The notes: generated by a model from the letters alone, not told the origin. DNA of 9,061 bases from Actinomycetota bacterium (GCA_013696185.1 JACCZA010000163.1:1-9061); one strand, 5' to 3'; positions 1 to 6,107 are shown, counted from the first letter of the stretch. Program-made: numbers and translations.

Positions 1-20
1 CGCTCCCTGCCAGTCGGGCT

Positions 21-404
21 TCAGCGCACGACGGTCCGTACCGGGCTGATTCCCGCCAGATACCCGCCGCCCGCCTGCGCCTGCGGCAGCAGGATCCGCA
101 CCCGCGAGGTGCCGCGCGGCAGCGTGAAGCGGAAGCTCGCCGCAGCCACCGTCTGCGCGCTCGTCGCACGCAGGGTCACCCGCTTGAGCGAGACCCATTG
201 CCCGAGCGCCGTGCGACGCTGGAGGAAGACGTACCTGCCGGCCAGCGAGCGCGCCGTGCTGACCCGCGTCGAGAAGGTGAGACCGACGCGCGAGAGCGTC
301 ACCCGCGGCCGCACCTTCACCGTCACGCTGCCGCTCGAGACGCTCCTCGAGAACGAGGAATCTCGACGGAGATCGTGAATCACGGAGCCCGGAGCACCGA
401 CCAT
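21..404 (-). CDS. Truncated paralogue (probable gene remnant) of the neighbouring cupredoxin-domain protein
   Basis: This 127-residue reading frame matches the last ~100 residues of the divergent neighbour at 433-1302. Shared blocks in the same order are LQR..LGQWV..K.VTL (residues 61-78) and TLP.G.SRVRI....QAG.GYL (residues 94-116). It lacks the signal peptide, the cupredoxin domain and the first Ig-like repeat. The N-terminal ~20 residues are low-complexity and resemble no domain. An in-frame TGA lies directly before the ATG at 404, and there is no convincing Shine-Dalgarno sequence. Only 28 bases separate it from the neighbour's start, so there is no room for the missing 5' part. I infer the end of a decayed inverted duplicate. 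A short expressed secreted-domain protein is less likely, because no export signal is visible. Confidence 0.5.
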   Translation of the reverse strand: MVGAPGSVIHDLRRDSSFSRSVSSGSVTVKVRPRVTLSRVGLTFSTRVSTARSLAGRYVFLQRRTALGQWVSLKRVTLRATSAQTVAAASFRFTLPRGTSRVRILLPQAQAGGGYLAGISPVRTVVR

Positions 405-432
405 TCACAGCTCGCATCCACTGGGGGTTCTC

Positions 433-1302
433 ATGCGCAGGCTTCTCGTCGGGCTCGTCGCAGCTTCGGCGCTGACGATCGCAGCGCCGGCAATGGCCGC
501 GACGAAGCCGGTCACCATCACGAAGAACGGCTTCACGCCGTCGAGCGTCACGATCGACATCGGCGACACCGTGACGTGGAGGAACTCCGACGCCGCGCGG
601 CACCAGGTCGTCGCGGAGAACGGCGCTTTCGCCTCGCCGATCCTGCGGCTCGGTCAGAGCTACTCGTTCACCTTCCAGGCCGCGGGCACGTACCGCTATC
701 GCGACTCGTACAACAGCGGGGCACGGGGGACGGTGACCGTGAACGGCGCGCCGCCGTCCGTCTCGATCGCCGCGTCACAGCCGATCGTCCTCTACGGCGG
801 ACAGGTGCGGATCGCCGGCCAGGTCTCGACCAAGCGCGCCGGGGAGACGGTGCGCCTGCTCGCGCGGCCCTACCCGCAGAGCTCCTTCGCCGAGGTCGCC
901 CAGATCGTGACGACCGCGGACGGCCAGTTCGACTACCTCGCGACGCCGAAGATCCTCAGCGCCTACCAGGTCTCCTGGCGGGGTGCGTCGAGCATCGCCG
1001 TGACGGTCGAGGTGAAGCCGAAGGTCGTCATCTCCTACGCGCGTGCCACCGGCGTCTTCACGACGCGGGTGACGGGAGGAAGCTCCTATGCGGGCAAGTC
1101 CGTCTACCTGCAGCGCCTCTCGAGCCTCGGGCAGTGGGTGAACATCAAGAAGGTGACGCTCAACCTCTACGGCTCGAAGCGGTTCTTCGCCCCGACGCTG
1201 CCGAAGGGCCTCTCGCGCGTCCGCATCTTCATGACCGTCAACCAGGCGGGCGCCGGCTATCTCTCGAGCATGAGCGGCACCTGGAGCCTGACGCGCCGCT
1301 AG
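433..1302 (+). CDS. Secreted cupredoxin-fold protein with degenerate copper site and two Ig-like repeats
   Basis: 289 residues. A Sec signal peptide spans residues 1-22 (MRRLL, hydrophobic core, AMA-A cleavage site), so the product is exported. Residues 24-104 follow the plastocyanin/amicyanin-like pattern: VTITKNGFTPSSVTIDIGDTV, then a W and HQVV with His57, then a GTYRYRDSYN..ARGTVTV closing strand. Family members usually have Cys, His and Met in that last strand; here the positions carry Asp91, Asn94 and Ala97, so only His57 of the four copper ligands remains. Residues ~108-193 and ~196-289 are two related Ig-like beta modules (AGETVRLLARP and AGKSVYLQRLS). The ATG has GGGGG (423-427) five bases upstream. 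The gene is monocistronic or leads into the dismutase gene. The role is unknown; an adhesive or structural wall protein is more likely than electron transfer. Confidence 0.8.
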   Translation: MRRLLVGLVAASALTIAAPAMAATKPVTITKNGFTPSSVTIDIGDTVTWRNSDAARHQVVAENGAFASPILRLGQSYSFTFQAAGTYRYRDSYNSGARGTVTVNGAPPSVSIAASQPIVLYGGQVRIAGQVSTKRAGETVRLLARPYPQSSFAEVAQIVTTADGQFDYLATPKILSAYQVSWRGASSIAVTVEVKPKVVISYARATGVFTTRVTGGSSYAGKSVYLQRLSSLGQWVNIKKVTLNLYGSKRFFAPTLPKGLSRVRIFMTVNQAGAGYLSSMSGTWSLTRR

Positions 1303-1318
1303 CCCTTCCTCGCAGACA

Positions 1319-1351
1319 CCGGGGGAGGGGGCGTTATGCTCACTCCCCCGG
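1319..1351 (+). promoter_or_regulatory. Perfect 9-bp hairpin just upstream of the superoxide dismutase ribosome-binding site
   Basis: The arms at 1319-1327 (CCGGGGGAG) and 1343-1351 (CTCCCCCGG) are perfectly complementary, with a 15-base loop. It sits 16 bases after the stop of the cupredoxin gene and five bases before the AGGAGG of the dismutase gene. No T-run follows, so it is not a classical intrinsic terminator. It could attenuate read-through, stabilise an mRNA end or affect dismutase translation. The function is inferred; the structure is seen. Confidence 0.5.
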
Positions 1352-1365
1352 TCGAGAGGAGGCCC

Positions 1366-1986
1366 GTGTCGACGCTTGCTTTCAAGTTCGAGGAGATCGT
1401 CCCGCGAGAGCTGAAGCCGGCTCTGTTCGAGCTCGACGGCATCTCGCGTGCGTCCGTCGAGGCGCACTACAAGCTCTACGGCGGCTATGTCGCCAAGCGG
1501 AACGAGATCCTGGAGCGGCTCGCAGACGTCGATCTCGCCGGCGCGAACCAGGTCTACTCGGAGCTGCGCGGACTGAAGGTCGAGCTCAGCTTCGCGATCG
1601 GGGGGATCAAGAACCACGAGATCTACTTCGAGCACCTCGGAGGCGACGGCGGTGACCCGGGCGGCCTGGTCGGCGACCTGATCAAGCGCGACTTCGGCTC
1701 GGTCGAGGCCTGGCGCGCCGACCTGAAGGGGACGGGGCTGGCGGGGCGCGGCTGGGCGTGGACCGCCTACGACTGGGACGAGGGGCGCCTCTTCAACTAC
1801 CTCGGCGACGCCCAGAACACCTATCCCGTGTGGAACGCCACGCCGCTCGTCGCGCTCGACGTGTACGAGCACGCCTACTTCCTCGACTACGGAACGGACC
1901 GCGCGTCCTACATCGACGCCTTCTTCAACAACCTCGACTGGGGCACGATCAACGACTGGGTGTCCCGGTACCAGGTGCCGAAGTAA
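1366..1986 (+). CDS. Superoxide dismutase, iron/manganese family
   Basis: Converts superoxide to oxygen and hydrogen peroxide in the cytoplasm; no signal peptide is visible. 206 residues, normal for the family. All four metal ligands can be assigned: His34 in the N-terminal helical hairpin (AHYKLYGGYV), His84 (KNHEIYFEHLGG), and Asp165 and His169 in DVYEHAYFLDY, a close variant of the signature DVWEHAYY. The segments DFGSVEAW and GRGWAW are also typical. The first hairpin is the LYxGYV variant, with His-to-Tyr spacing one residue shorter than E. coli SodA. Metal preference cannot be told from this. I chose GTG 1366 because AGGAGG (1357-1362) lies three bases upstream; ATG 1336 would add ten non-family residues and lies inside a hairpin. 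plsY follows after 28 bases, so co-transcription is possible. Confidence 0.93.
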   Translation: MSTLAFKFEEIVPRELKPALFELDGISRASVEAHYKLYGGYVAKRNEILERLADVDLAGANQVYSELRGLKVELSFAIGGIKNHEIYFEHLGGDGGDPGGLVGDLIKRDFGSVEAWRADLKGTGLAGRGWAWTAYDWDEGRLFNYLGDAQNTYPVWNATPLVALDVYEHAYFLDYGTDRASYIDAFFNNLDWGTINDWVSRYQVPK

Positions 1987-2014
1987 GGACCGATCGAGCG
2001 CCCGCCCGGGCTCG

Positions 2015-2632
2015 ATGACGACAGCGCTCCTGGTCGCCGCCGGCTACCTCGCCGGCAGCATCCCTTTCGGGCTCCTGCTGGTGCGCCTCGGCAGGGGCGT
2101 CGACATCCGGCGCTACGGCAGCGGCAATATCGGCGCGTCGAACGTCTGGCGCTCGTTCGGACGCCGGCTCGGCCTGCCCGTCGCCCTGCTGGACATCGCG
2201 AAGGGCTTCGTACCGGCGCTCCTCGGCGTCCTCGTCGTCGACGACCTGACTGCCGTACTCGCGGGCGGGGCAGCGATGCTCGGTCACTGGCGGCCGCTCT
2301 TCATCGGCTTCAAGCGGGGAGGCAAGATGGTCGCGACCGGCGGCGGAGTCTTCCTCGCCGTCGCGCCGCTCGTGGGCCTGATCGGGGCGGCCGTATGGAT
2401 TGCGTCGTTCCTCGTCTCCCGTTTCACGTCGGTCGGCTCTCTCGCGGCCGCCGCCGCGCTGCCTCCCGCGGCGGCGCTCCTCGGCGAGCCGTGGCCGGTG
2501 ATCGTCTTCGCCACGCTCGCGTCGCTCGCGGTCGTGGTCCTGCACCGCGGCAACATCCGCCGGCTGCGTGAGGGGAGCGAGCACCGCTTCGACTTCCGGC
2601 GACGGCGGCGCAAGCGCGCGGCCGCGGTCTAG
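2015..2632 (+). CDS. plsY: Glycerol-3-phosphate acyltransferase PlsY (acyl-phosphate dependent)
   Basis: Integral membrane enzyme that transfers an acyl group from acyl-phosphate (made by PlsX) to glycerol-3-phosphate, giving lysophosphatidic acid, the first step of phospholipid synthesis. 205 residues, the usual family size. The three PlsY motifs are present in order: GSIPFG (residues ~14-19), GSGNIGASNVWR (~36-47) and GHWRPLFIGFKRGGKMVATG (~90-109). The third motif differs from the common FKGGKGVAT: it carries an extra Arg, and Met replaces the Gly after GGK. About five hydrophobic segments cross the membrane, and the C-terminus is a basic tail (RRRRRKR). The start has no strong Shine-Dalgarno sequence, but it places the first membrane helix correctly. 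It ends 20 bases from the convergent cyclohydrolase gene. Confidence 0.93.
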   Translation: MTTALLVAAGYLAGSIPFGLLLVRLGRGVDIRRYGSGNIGASNVWRSFGRRLGLPVALLDIAKGFVPALLGVLVVDDLTAVLAGGAAMLGHWRPLFIGFKRGGKMVATGGGVFLAVAPLVGLIGAAVWIASFLVSRFTSVGSLAAAAALPPAAALLGEPWPVIVFATLASLAVVVLHRGNIRRLREGSEHRFDFRRRRRKRAAAV

Positions 2633-2643
2633 GCCCCCCTAGT

Positions 2644-2661
2644 CTGCCGGGACTACGGCAG
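2644..2661. other. Small hairpin between convergent plsY and cyclohydrolase genes
   Basis: CTGCCG (2644-2649) and CGGCAG (2656-2661) form a perfect 6-bp stem with a 6-base loop. It overlaps the stop codon of the minus-strand gene (2653-2655). The gene ends are only 20 bases apart, so it may help end plus-strand transcription. Neither side has a T-run, so it is a weak terminator candidate at best. Confidence 0.25.
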
Positions 2662-3630
2662 GCGCAGCCACTCGGCGAGCTCGGTGTGCCGCGTCCCGTG
2701 GGCCGCGCCCGCGAGCTCGGCGCGGAGGGCGCCGACCGTGCCGAACCGCTCGGCCACGACGTCGTGGTCGTGGATCGTCTCGAGGTTGACCTGGCGCGAG
2801 AGCAGGAAGTCGGCGTCCGAGAGCTCCGGGAAGCGCTCGAGCGTGTCGCGGAGCGCGACGCGCACGGAGTCCTCGACGAAGCGCGGGCGCAGGTGGGCGT
2901 GCTCGACGACGAACAGCTCGTCCGGGCGCTTCAGGAGGCCGAAGACGGGCGCGCTCATCGACGACTCGACGAGGTCGACGAGCGTCTCGGCGTTCAGCGG
3001 TCGCTCGGTGCCGACGAGGAGCGTGCCGCGGCCACGCTGGTTGTGGGTGGCGATCGGGACGAGGTCGAGGATGCGATCGACGTCGTCCTCCTCGAACCCC
3101 GCCTCCTCCAGGCGCCCGGCGGCCCGCGCCCGCACGAGACCCTGCGCGCAGGGGCAGGCGTTGATCCCCGTCGCCTCGACGCCGACGATACGACGGGTCG
3201 CCGTACGGGACGCGGCGGCGATGCCGATGATCGAGACGAGCTCCTGTGTGGCGAGCTCGGTGACCGGCGTGCGCCGCTCGAGCGGGTAGCGGGCGACGAT
3301 CCGCACCTCCGCCCGGAGCGCGCCCTGCCGCTCGACGACGTGCGCCGCGATGTGCTCGGCGAGCTGCTCGACGAGGAGCGCCTCGCCGATCACGACCTGC
3401 TCGATCGCCTCCTCGAAGAGCTCGGGAAAACGGGACATGTGCACGCCCTTCTGGCGCGGGTCGAGATCGACCGTGCACTCGAGCTCGGCGGCGATCAGCT
3501 TCTCGCTGTCGCCGTGCCGCAGGCGGATCGCCTTCGCGACGCCGCGCACCCCCGCACGGGACAGCCCGAGCGCCACCTCCGGCACCTGCGCCTGGACGTC
3601 CCCGGTCGGTAGCCCTTGTGCTCTCGCCAT
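2653..3630 (-). CDS. mptA: GTP cyclohydrolase, MptA/FolE2 (type IB) family
   Basis: Opens and rearranges GTP to a dihydroneopterin product, the first step of a folate or pterin pathway, in the cytoplasm. 325 residues from the chosen start, as expected for the family. Diagnostic segments in order are VDLDPRQKGVHMSRFPE (residues 54-70, His64), GINACPCAQ (155-163, Cys159 the likely catalytic Cys), IATHNQRGRGT (193-203, His196), LLKRPDELFVVE (232-243) and SRQVNLETIHDHD (278-290). The CPCAQ and ATHNQRG forms recall archaeal MptA, which makes the 2',3'-cyclic phosphate, more than bacterial FolE2, so the exact product is uncertain. ATG 3630 is preferred over GTG 3702 because GGAGG lies eight bases upstream and family similarity begins just after it. 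The 5' end overlaps the divergent kinase-like gene by 13 bases. Confidence 0.9.
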   Translation of the reverse strand: MARAQGLPTGDVQAQVPEVALGLSRAGVRGVAKAIRLRHGDSEKLIAAELECTVDLDPRQKGVHMSRFPELFEEAIEQVVIGEALLVEQLAEHIAAHVVERQGALRAEVRIVARYPLERRTPVTELATQELVSIIGIAAASRTATRRIVGVEATGINACPCAQGLVRARAAGRLEEAGFEEDDVDRILDLVPIATHNQRGRGTLLVGTERPLNAETLVDLVESSMSAPVFGLLKRPDELFVVEHAHLRPRFVEDSVRVALRDTLERFPELSDADFLLSRQVNLETIHDHDVVAERFGTVGALRAELAGAAHGTRHTELAEWLRLP

Positions 3631-4289
3631 CGCAGTATCCTCCGCCGGCCACGTTACCGGGAGACCCCTCCGAGCAGCGCGCGCCGACCTCGAAGCCCGC
3701 ACTTCCGCAGCTCGTCTCGCTCGCCTGCCACGACCTGCGCACGCCGCTCGCGACGATCCAGGGCTTCGCCCGGACGGCCGCCGCCAGGGAGGAGCTGCCC
3801 GAGCGCGCCGCCCAGGCGCTCGAGTTGATCGTGGCGGCAGCGGAGGAGCTCGCGGGACTGCTAGACGACCTCTCGCTGAGCGCGCAGATCGACGGGCGCC
3901 GCTACGAGCCCGTGCTCGAGCCGGTGGAGACGCTCGACCTCGCCCGCGCGGCTGCCGAGCGGCTCGGTCTCGACGCCGTCTCGGTCTCGGGCGCAGGGGC
4001 GCCCGTCCTCGTCGACCCGGCCGCGAGCGCGCGCGCCGTGACGGGGCTGTGTCGCTGCGCGCTTCGGCACGGCGGTCTGCGCCGGGTGTCGCTCGCGCTC
4101 GAGGGTCCCGCGCTCCTGCTGTCTCCCGTGACTGCCGCCGTGGCGCCGATCATCCTCGGCGAGGTGGCTCGCGACCTCTCCGCGCTCGTCGCCGCACGCC
4201 TGGTCGAGGCGCTCGGCGGCTCGCTCTCGCTCGCGGGGGAGACCCTCTCGGTACGCCTGCCGCCCGCGGCAGAGCCCCTAGCGCAGTAG
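3618..4289 (+). CDS. Histidine-kinase-like protein: phosphoacceptor (HisKA) domain with degenerate ATPase domain
   Basis: 223 residues from GTG 3618, with no membrane segment or sensor domain. Residues ~31-90 form a HisKA dimerisation helix pair with a clear H-box, LACHDLRTPL, whose phosphoacceptor is His38. The second half has HATPase-like remnants: a DP...ARAV helix (133-141), then LCRCALRHGG (144-153), where the N-box would read LxxNAxRH but has Cys147 for the essential Asn. The D-x-G-x-G ATP-lid box is not recognisable, and the end (ALGGSLSL...LSVRLP, 198-215) resembles the kinase C-terminus. It may accept or pass phosphate without autophosphorylating. GTG 3618 has no good ribosome site and overlaps the divergent cyclohydrolase start by 13 bases, yet no other ATG, GTG or TTG precedes the H-box in frame. 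It overlaps the glycosylase tail-to-tail by 12 bases. Confidence 0.7.
   Translation: MLSPSQYPPPATLPGDPSEQRAPTSKPALPQLVSLACHDLRTPLATIQGFARTAAAREELPERAAQALELIVAAAEELAGLLDDLSLSAQIDGRRYEPVLEPVETLDLARAAAERLGLDAVSVSGAGAPVLVDPAASARAVTGLCRCALRHGGLRRVSLALEGPALLLSPVTAAVAPIILGEVARDLSALVAARLVEALGGSLSLAGETLSVRLPPAAEPLAQ
3639..3643 (-). promoter_or_regulatory. Ribosome-binding site of the cyclohydrolase gene
   Basis: On the minus strand GGAGG (inside GGAGGAT) stands eight bases before ATG 3630. This decides the start against the longer frame from 3702. A possible -10 element, TAACGT, lies just upstream on the minus strand (3651-3656) without a recognisable -35, so the promoter call is weak. Confidence 0.7.
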
Positions 4290-5105
4290 GCGCGAGAGGC
4301 GCCGGTCCTTGAGGGTGCGCCCGCCCGTCTGGCACCGCGGGCAGTACAGAACCGTGTGCTCCTCGTAGTCGACGCGCGCCAGCGTGGTGCCGCAGACGTA
4401 GCAGGGTTGGCCGAGGCGGCCGTGCACGCGGTAGGTGCGCTCGTTGCTCGCGCCCCGCTCGCGCAGCTCGAGCCCCCGCGAGAGCTCCTCGTCGATCGCC
4501 GCCGCGAGTCGCGCGACCTCGTCGGCGCCGAGCTGCGTGGAGAGGGCGAAGGGGGAGAGCCTCGCCCGGTGGAGGATCTCGTTCGACCACGCCCGCCCGA
4601 TGCCCGCGAGCGCGCGCTGGTCGCGCAGGAGCGGGTGCAGGCGCCGCGAATCGCGCGCGAGTATCTCCCCGAGCCGCTCGGCGCCGAGTCCGAGAGCCTC
4701 CGGGCCGAGGTGAGCGACCTGCTCCTCCGCGGCCTCGGGCCCGAGCAGCCACACGCCCGCGCGCTTCTTCGCCCCCGCCTCGGTCAGGACGAGCTGCGCA
4801 CCGCCCTCGAAGACGAGCCGGAAAGCCGGCGCTTTCGGTGCCTTCTCGCCCGCACGGAGGAAGCGCAGGCGGCCCGCGCTCATCAGGTGGATCTGCAGGA
4901 CGAGCTCCCCGTCGTCGGTCGGGAGGCTGAGCCGCTTGCCGCGGCGCTCGGCTCCCCCGAGCCGTCGTCCCTCGAGCGCGCGGAGCGGCGGGTCGAACGT
5001 CTTCAGCGTGGCGACGTGCGCAGGGCCGGCGCGCTCGACGGGCGCGGCGCGGACGGGCTCGTCGAGCGAGCGCCGCAGCGCCTCGATCTCAGGCAGCTCG
5101 GGCAG
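4278..5105 (-). CDS. Fpg/Nei-family DNA glycosylase/AP lyase with a CTG start codon
   Basis: Base-excision repair enzyme that removes oxidised bases and cuts the abasic site. 275 residues from CTG 5105, the normal family length. The N-terminus reads (M)PELPEIEALRRSL: Pro2 is the Schiff-base nucleophile and Glu3 the catalytic acid. Lys57 lies in RRGKRLSL, and HLMSAGRLRF (73-82) is the usual strand. The helix-two-turn-helix is GIGRAWSNEILHRARLSPF (~168-186). The C-terminal zinc finger has Cys235, Cys238, Cys255 and Cys258, followed by TGGRTLKDRRLSRLLR. The frame from the upstream in-frame TGA (5181-5183) to Met75 has no ATG, GTG or TTG. Starting at Met75 (4883) would remove all catalytic residues. 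GGAGG seven bases before the CTG supports this start. Fpg versus Nei substrate class is undecided; Arg171 replaces the common Asn of GxGNxY. Divergent asparaginase starts 65 bases away. Confidence 0.87.
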   Translation of the reverse strand: MPELPEIEALRRSLDEPVRAAPVERAGPAHVATLKTFDPPLRALEGRRLGGAERRGKRLSLPTDDGELVLQIHLMSAGRLRFLRAGEKAPKAPAFRLVFEGGAQLVLTEAGAKKRAGVWLLGPEAAEEQVAHLGPEALGLGAERLGEILARDSRRLHPLLRDQRALAGIGRAWSNEILHRARLSPFALSTQLGADEVARLAAAIDEELSRGLELRERGASNERTYRVHGRLGQPCYVCGTTLARVDYEEHTVLYCPRCQTGGRTLKDRRLSRLLR

Positions 5106-5112
5106 CGCCCGT

Positions 5113-5117
5113 CCTCC
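5113..5117 (-). promoter_or_regulatory. Ribosome-binding site supporting a CTG start of the DNA glycosylase
   Basis: Minus-strand GGAGG ends seven bases before CTG 5105, ideal spacing. Together with the N-terminal PELPE motif it fixes the start at a non-standard codon. Confidence 0.7.
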
Positions 5118-5170
5118 GGGCTCCCCGTGCGAGCGCCTGCGGCCGGGGCATTCGTCTAGCGTGCCGCGGC

Positions 5171-6058
5171 ATGGACCCGATCAGGGTACTCGTCAGGCGT
5201 GGCGGGACGGCGGAGGCCGTCCACCGGGTGCACGCGGTCGCGGTGCGGGGCGGCGCCGTGGTCGCCGAGCGTGGAGACGCGACCCTCGTGACGTTCATCC
5301 GCTCCTCGGCGAAGCCGTTCCAGGCGCTGCCGCTCGCCCGCGCGCGGGACGACCTGGACGAGCGCGATCTCGCGATCGCCTCGGCCTCCCACCTCGCGGC
5401 TCCGGCCCAGCTCGAGGCCGTCCGCGCGCTCCTGGCGAAGGCGCCCGCCGGGGAGGAGGAGCTCGAGTGCGGCCTGGCGGGCGACTCGCCCGCGCCGATC
5501 CTGCACAACTGCTCCGGCAAGCATGCGGGGATGCTCGCGCTCTGCCGCGCCCGCGGCTGGCCCAGCGCGGGCTACCGGCTGGCGGACCACCCCGTCCAGG
5601 AGGCTGCCCGCGTGGAGCTCGCAGCCGCGGCCGAGGTGCCACCCGGAGAGCTCGTCGCGGCCGTGGACGGCTGCGGCGTCCTCACCTTCGCGCTGCCGCT
5701 CGAGCGCATGGCCCACGCCTTCTCGCGGCTCGAGGAGCTCGACGGGGGAGCGCGGGTGTCGGCGGCTATCCGGGCCCACCCCGAGCTGATCCGCGGCCCC
5801 TCGGCGCCCGACACGCGGCTGATGCAGCTCCGTCGCGGCTGGACGGCGAAGGGCGGGGCCGAAGGGCTCCTCTGCGCGGCGGACAGCGCGAGCGGGCTCG
5901 GCATCGCGCTCAAGGTCGAGGACGGCGGGGCGCGCGCCCTCGGCGTCGCGCTCGCTCGCTTCCTGGCCGAGCTCGACCTGCCGCTCCCCGAGCTCGAGCT
6001 CGAGCTCCTCTCGAACAGCCGTGGCGAGATGGTCGGGGAACTTGTTACGGCGTCGTGA
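5171..6058 (+). CDS. L-asparaginase, Rhizobium etli type II (class 3) family
   Basis: Hydrolyses L-asparagine to aspartate and ammonia in the cytoplasm. 295 residues, slightly short for the family. Seen motifs are FIRSSAKPFQALP (residues 42-54, Ser45-x-x-Lys48 matching the Ser-Lys pair of the R. etli enzyme), SASH (71-74), HNCSGKHAGML (112-122, Cys114 and Lys117), DGCG (166-169, Cys168) and TAKGGAEGLL (225-234, Lys227). In the R. etli enzyme the two Cys and the Lys of these motifs form a zinc site, so a metal site is likely kept. The usual GEP after SH is replaced by LAAP. ATG 5171 has only a weak ribosome site and may follow a very short leader; it lies 65 bases from the divergent glycosylase start. 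The C-terminus contains a short ELELEL tract from a GAGCTC repeat. Confidence 0.87.
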   Translation: MDPIRVLVRRGGTAEAVHRVHAVAVRGGAVVAERGDATLVTFIRSSAKPFQALPLARARDDLDERDLAIASASHLAAPAQLEAVRALLAKAPAGEEELECGLAGDSPAPILHNCSGKHAGMLALCRARGWPSAGYRLADHPVQEAARVELAAAAEVPPGELVAAVDGCGVLTFALPLERMAHAFSRLEELDGGARVSAAIRAHPELIRGPSAPDTRLMQLRRGWTAKGGAEGLLCAADSASGLGIALKVEDGGARALGVALARFLAELDLPLPELELELLSNSRGEMVGELVTAS

Positions 6059-6101
6059 AGTCCTCGTAAGAAAACTGTTCCCGAACGCAGGAGTTTGTGG
6101 T

Positions 6102-6107
6102 TAGGAT
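6102..6107 (+). promoter_or_regulatory. Candidate -10 element of the rpoD promoter
   Basis: TAGGAT fits the loose TANNNT -10 of actinobacterial housekeeping promoters and would give a leader of ~90 bases to ATG 6205. The -35 (TTCCCG near 6078-6083) is poor. An alternative pair further up is TTGTTA (6042-6047) with TAAGAA (6067-6072) at 19-base spacing. Confidence 0.3.

Noticed and set aside
374..384. CGTGA-A-TCACG palindrome upstream of the cupredoxin gene, possible operator
   Set aside because: Too short and single copy; it also lies inside the remnant frame. Easily chance.
1336..1365. Upstream ATG start of superoxide dismutase
   Set aside because: Lies in the hairpin loop, has no proper Shine-Dalgarno sequence and adds ten residues outside the family; GTG 1366 has AGGAGG.
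198..1655. Long plus-strand open frame of 485 codons
   Set aside because: Arg/Ala/Gly-rich shadow of the real genes at 433-1302 and 1366-1986; no recognisable domain.
775..1872. 365-codon minus-strand frame
   Set aside because: Antisense of the cupredoxin and dismutase genes; Leu/Arg/Asp-rich composition typical of shadows.
2686..3612. 308-codon plus-strand frame opposite the cyclohydrolase
   Set aside because: Charged, motif-free antisense of a clear MptA/FolE2 gene.
5990..6007. GAGCTC tandem repeat
   Set aside because: Only three copies and in frame as Glu-Leu codons of the asparaginase; simple codon-use effect.
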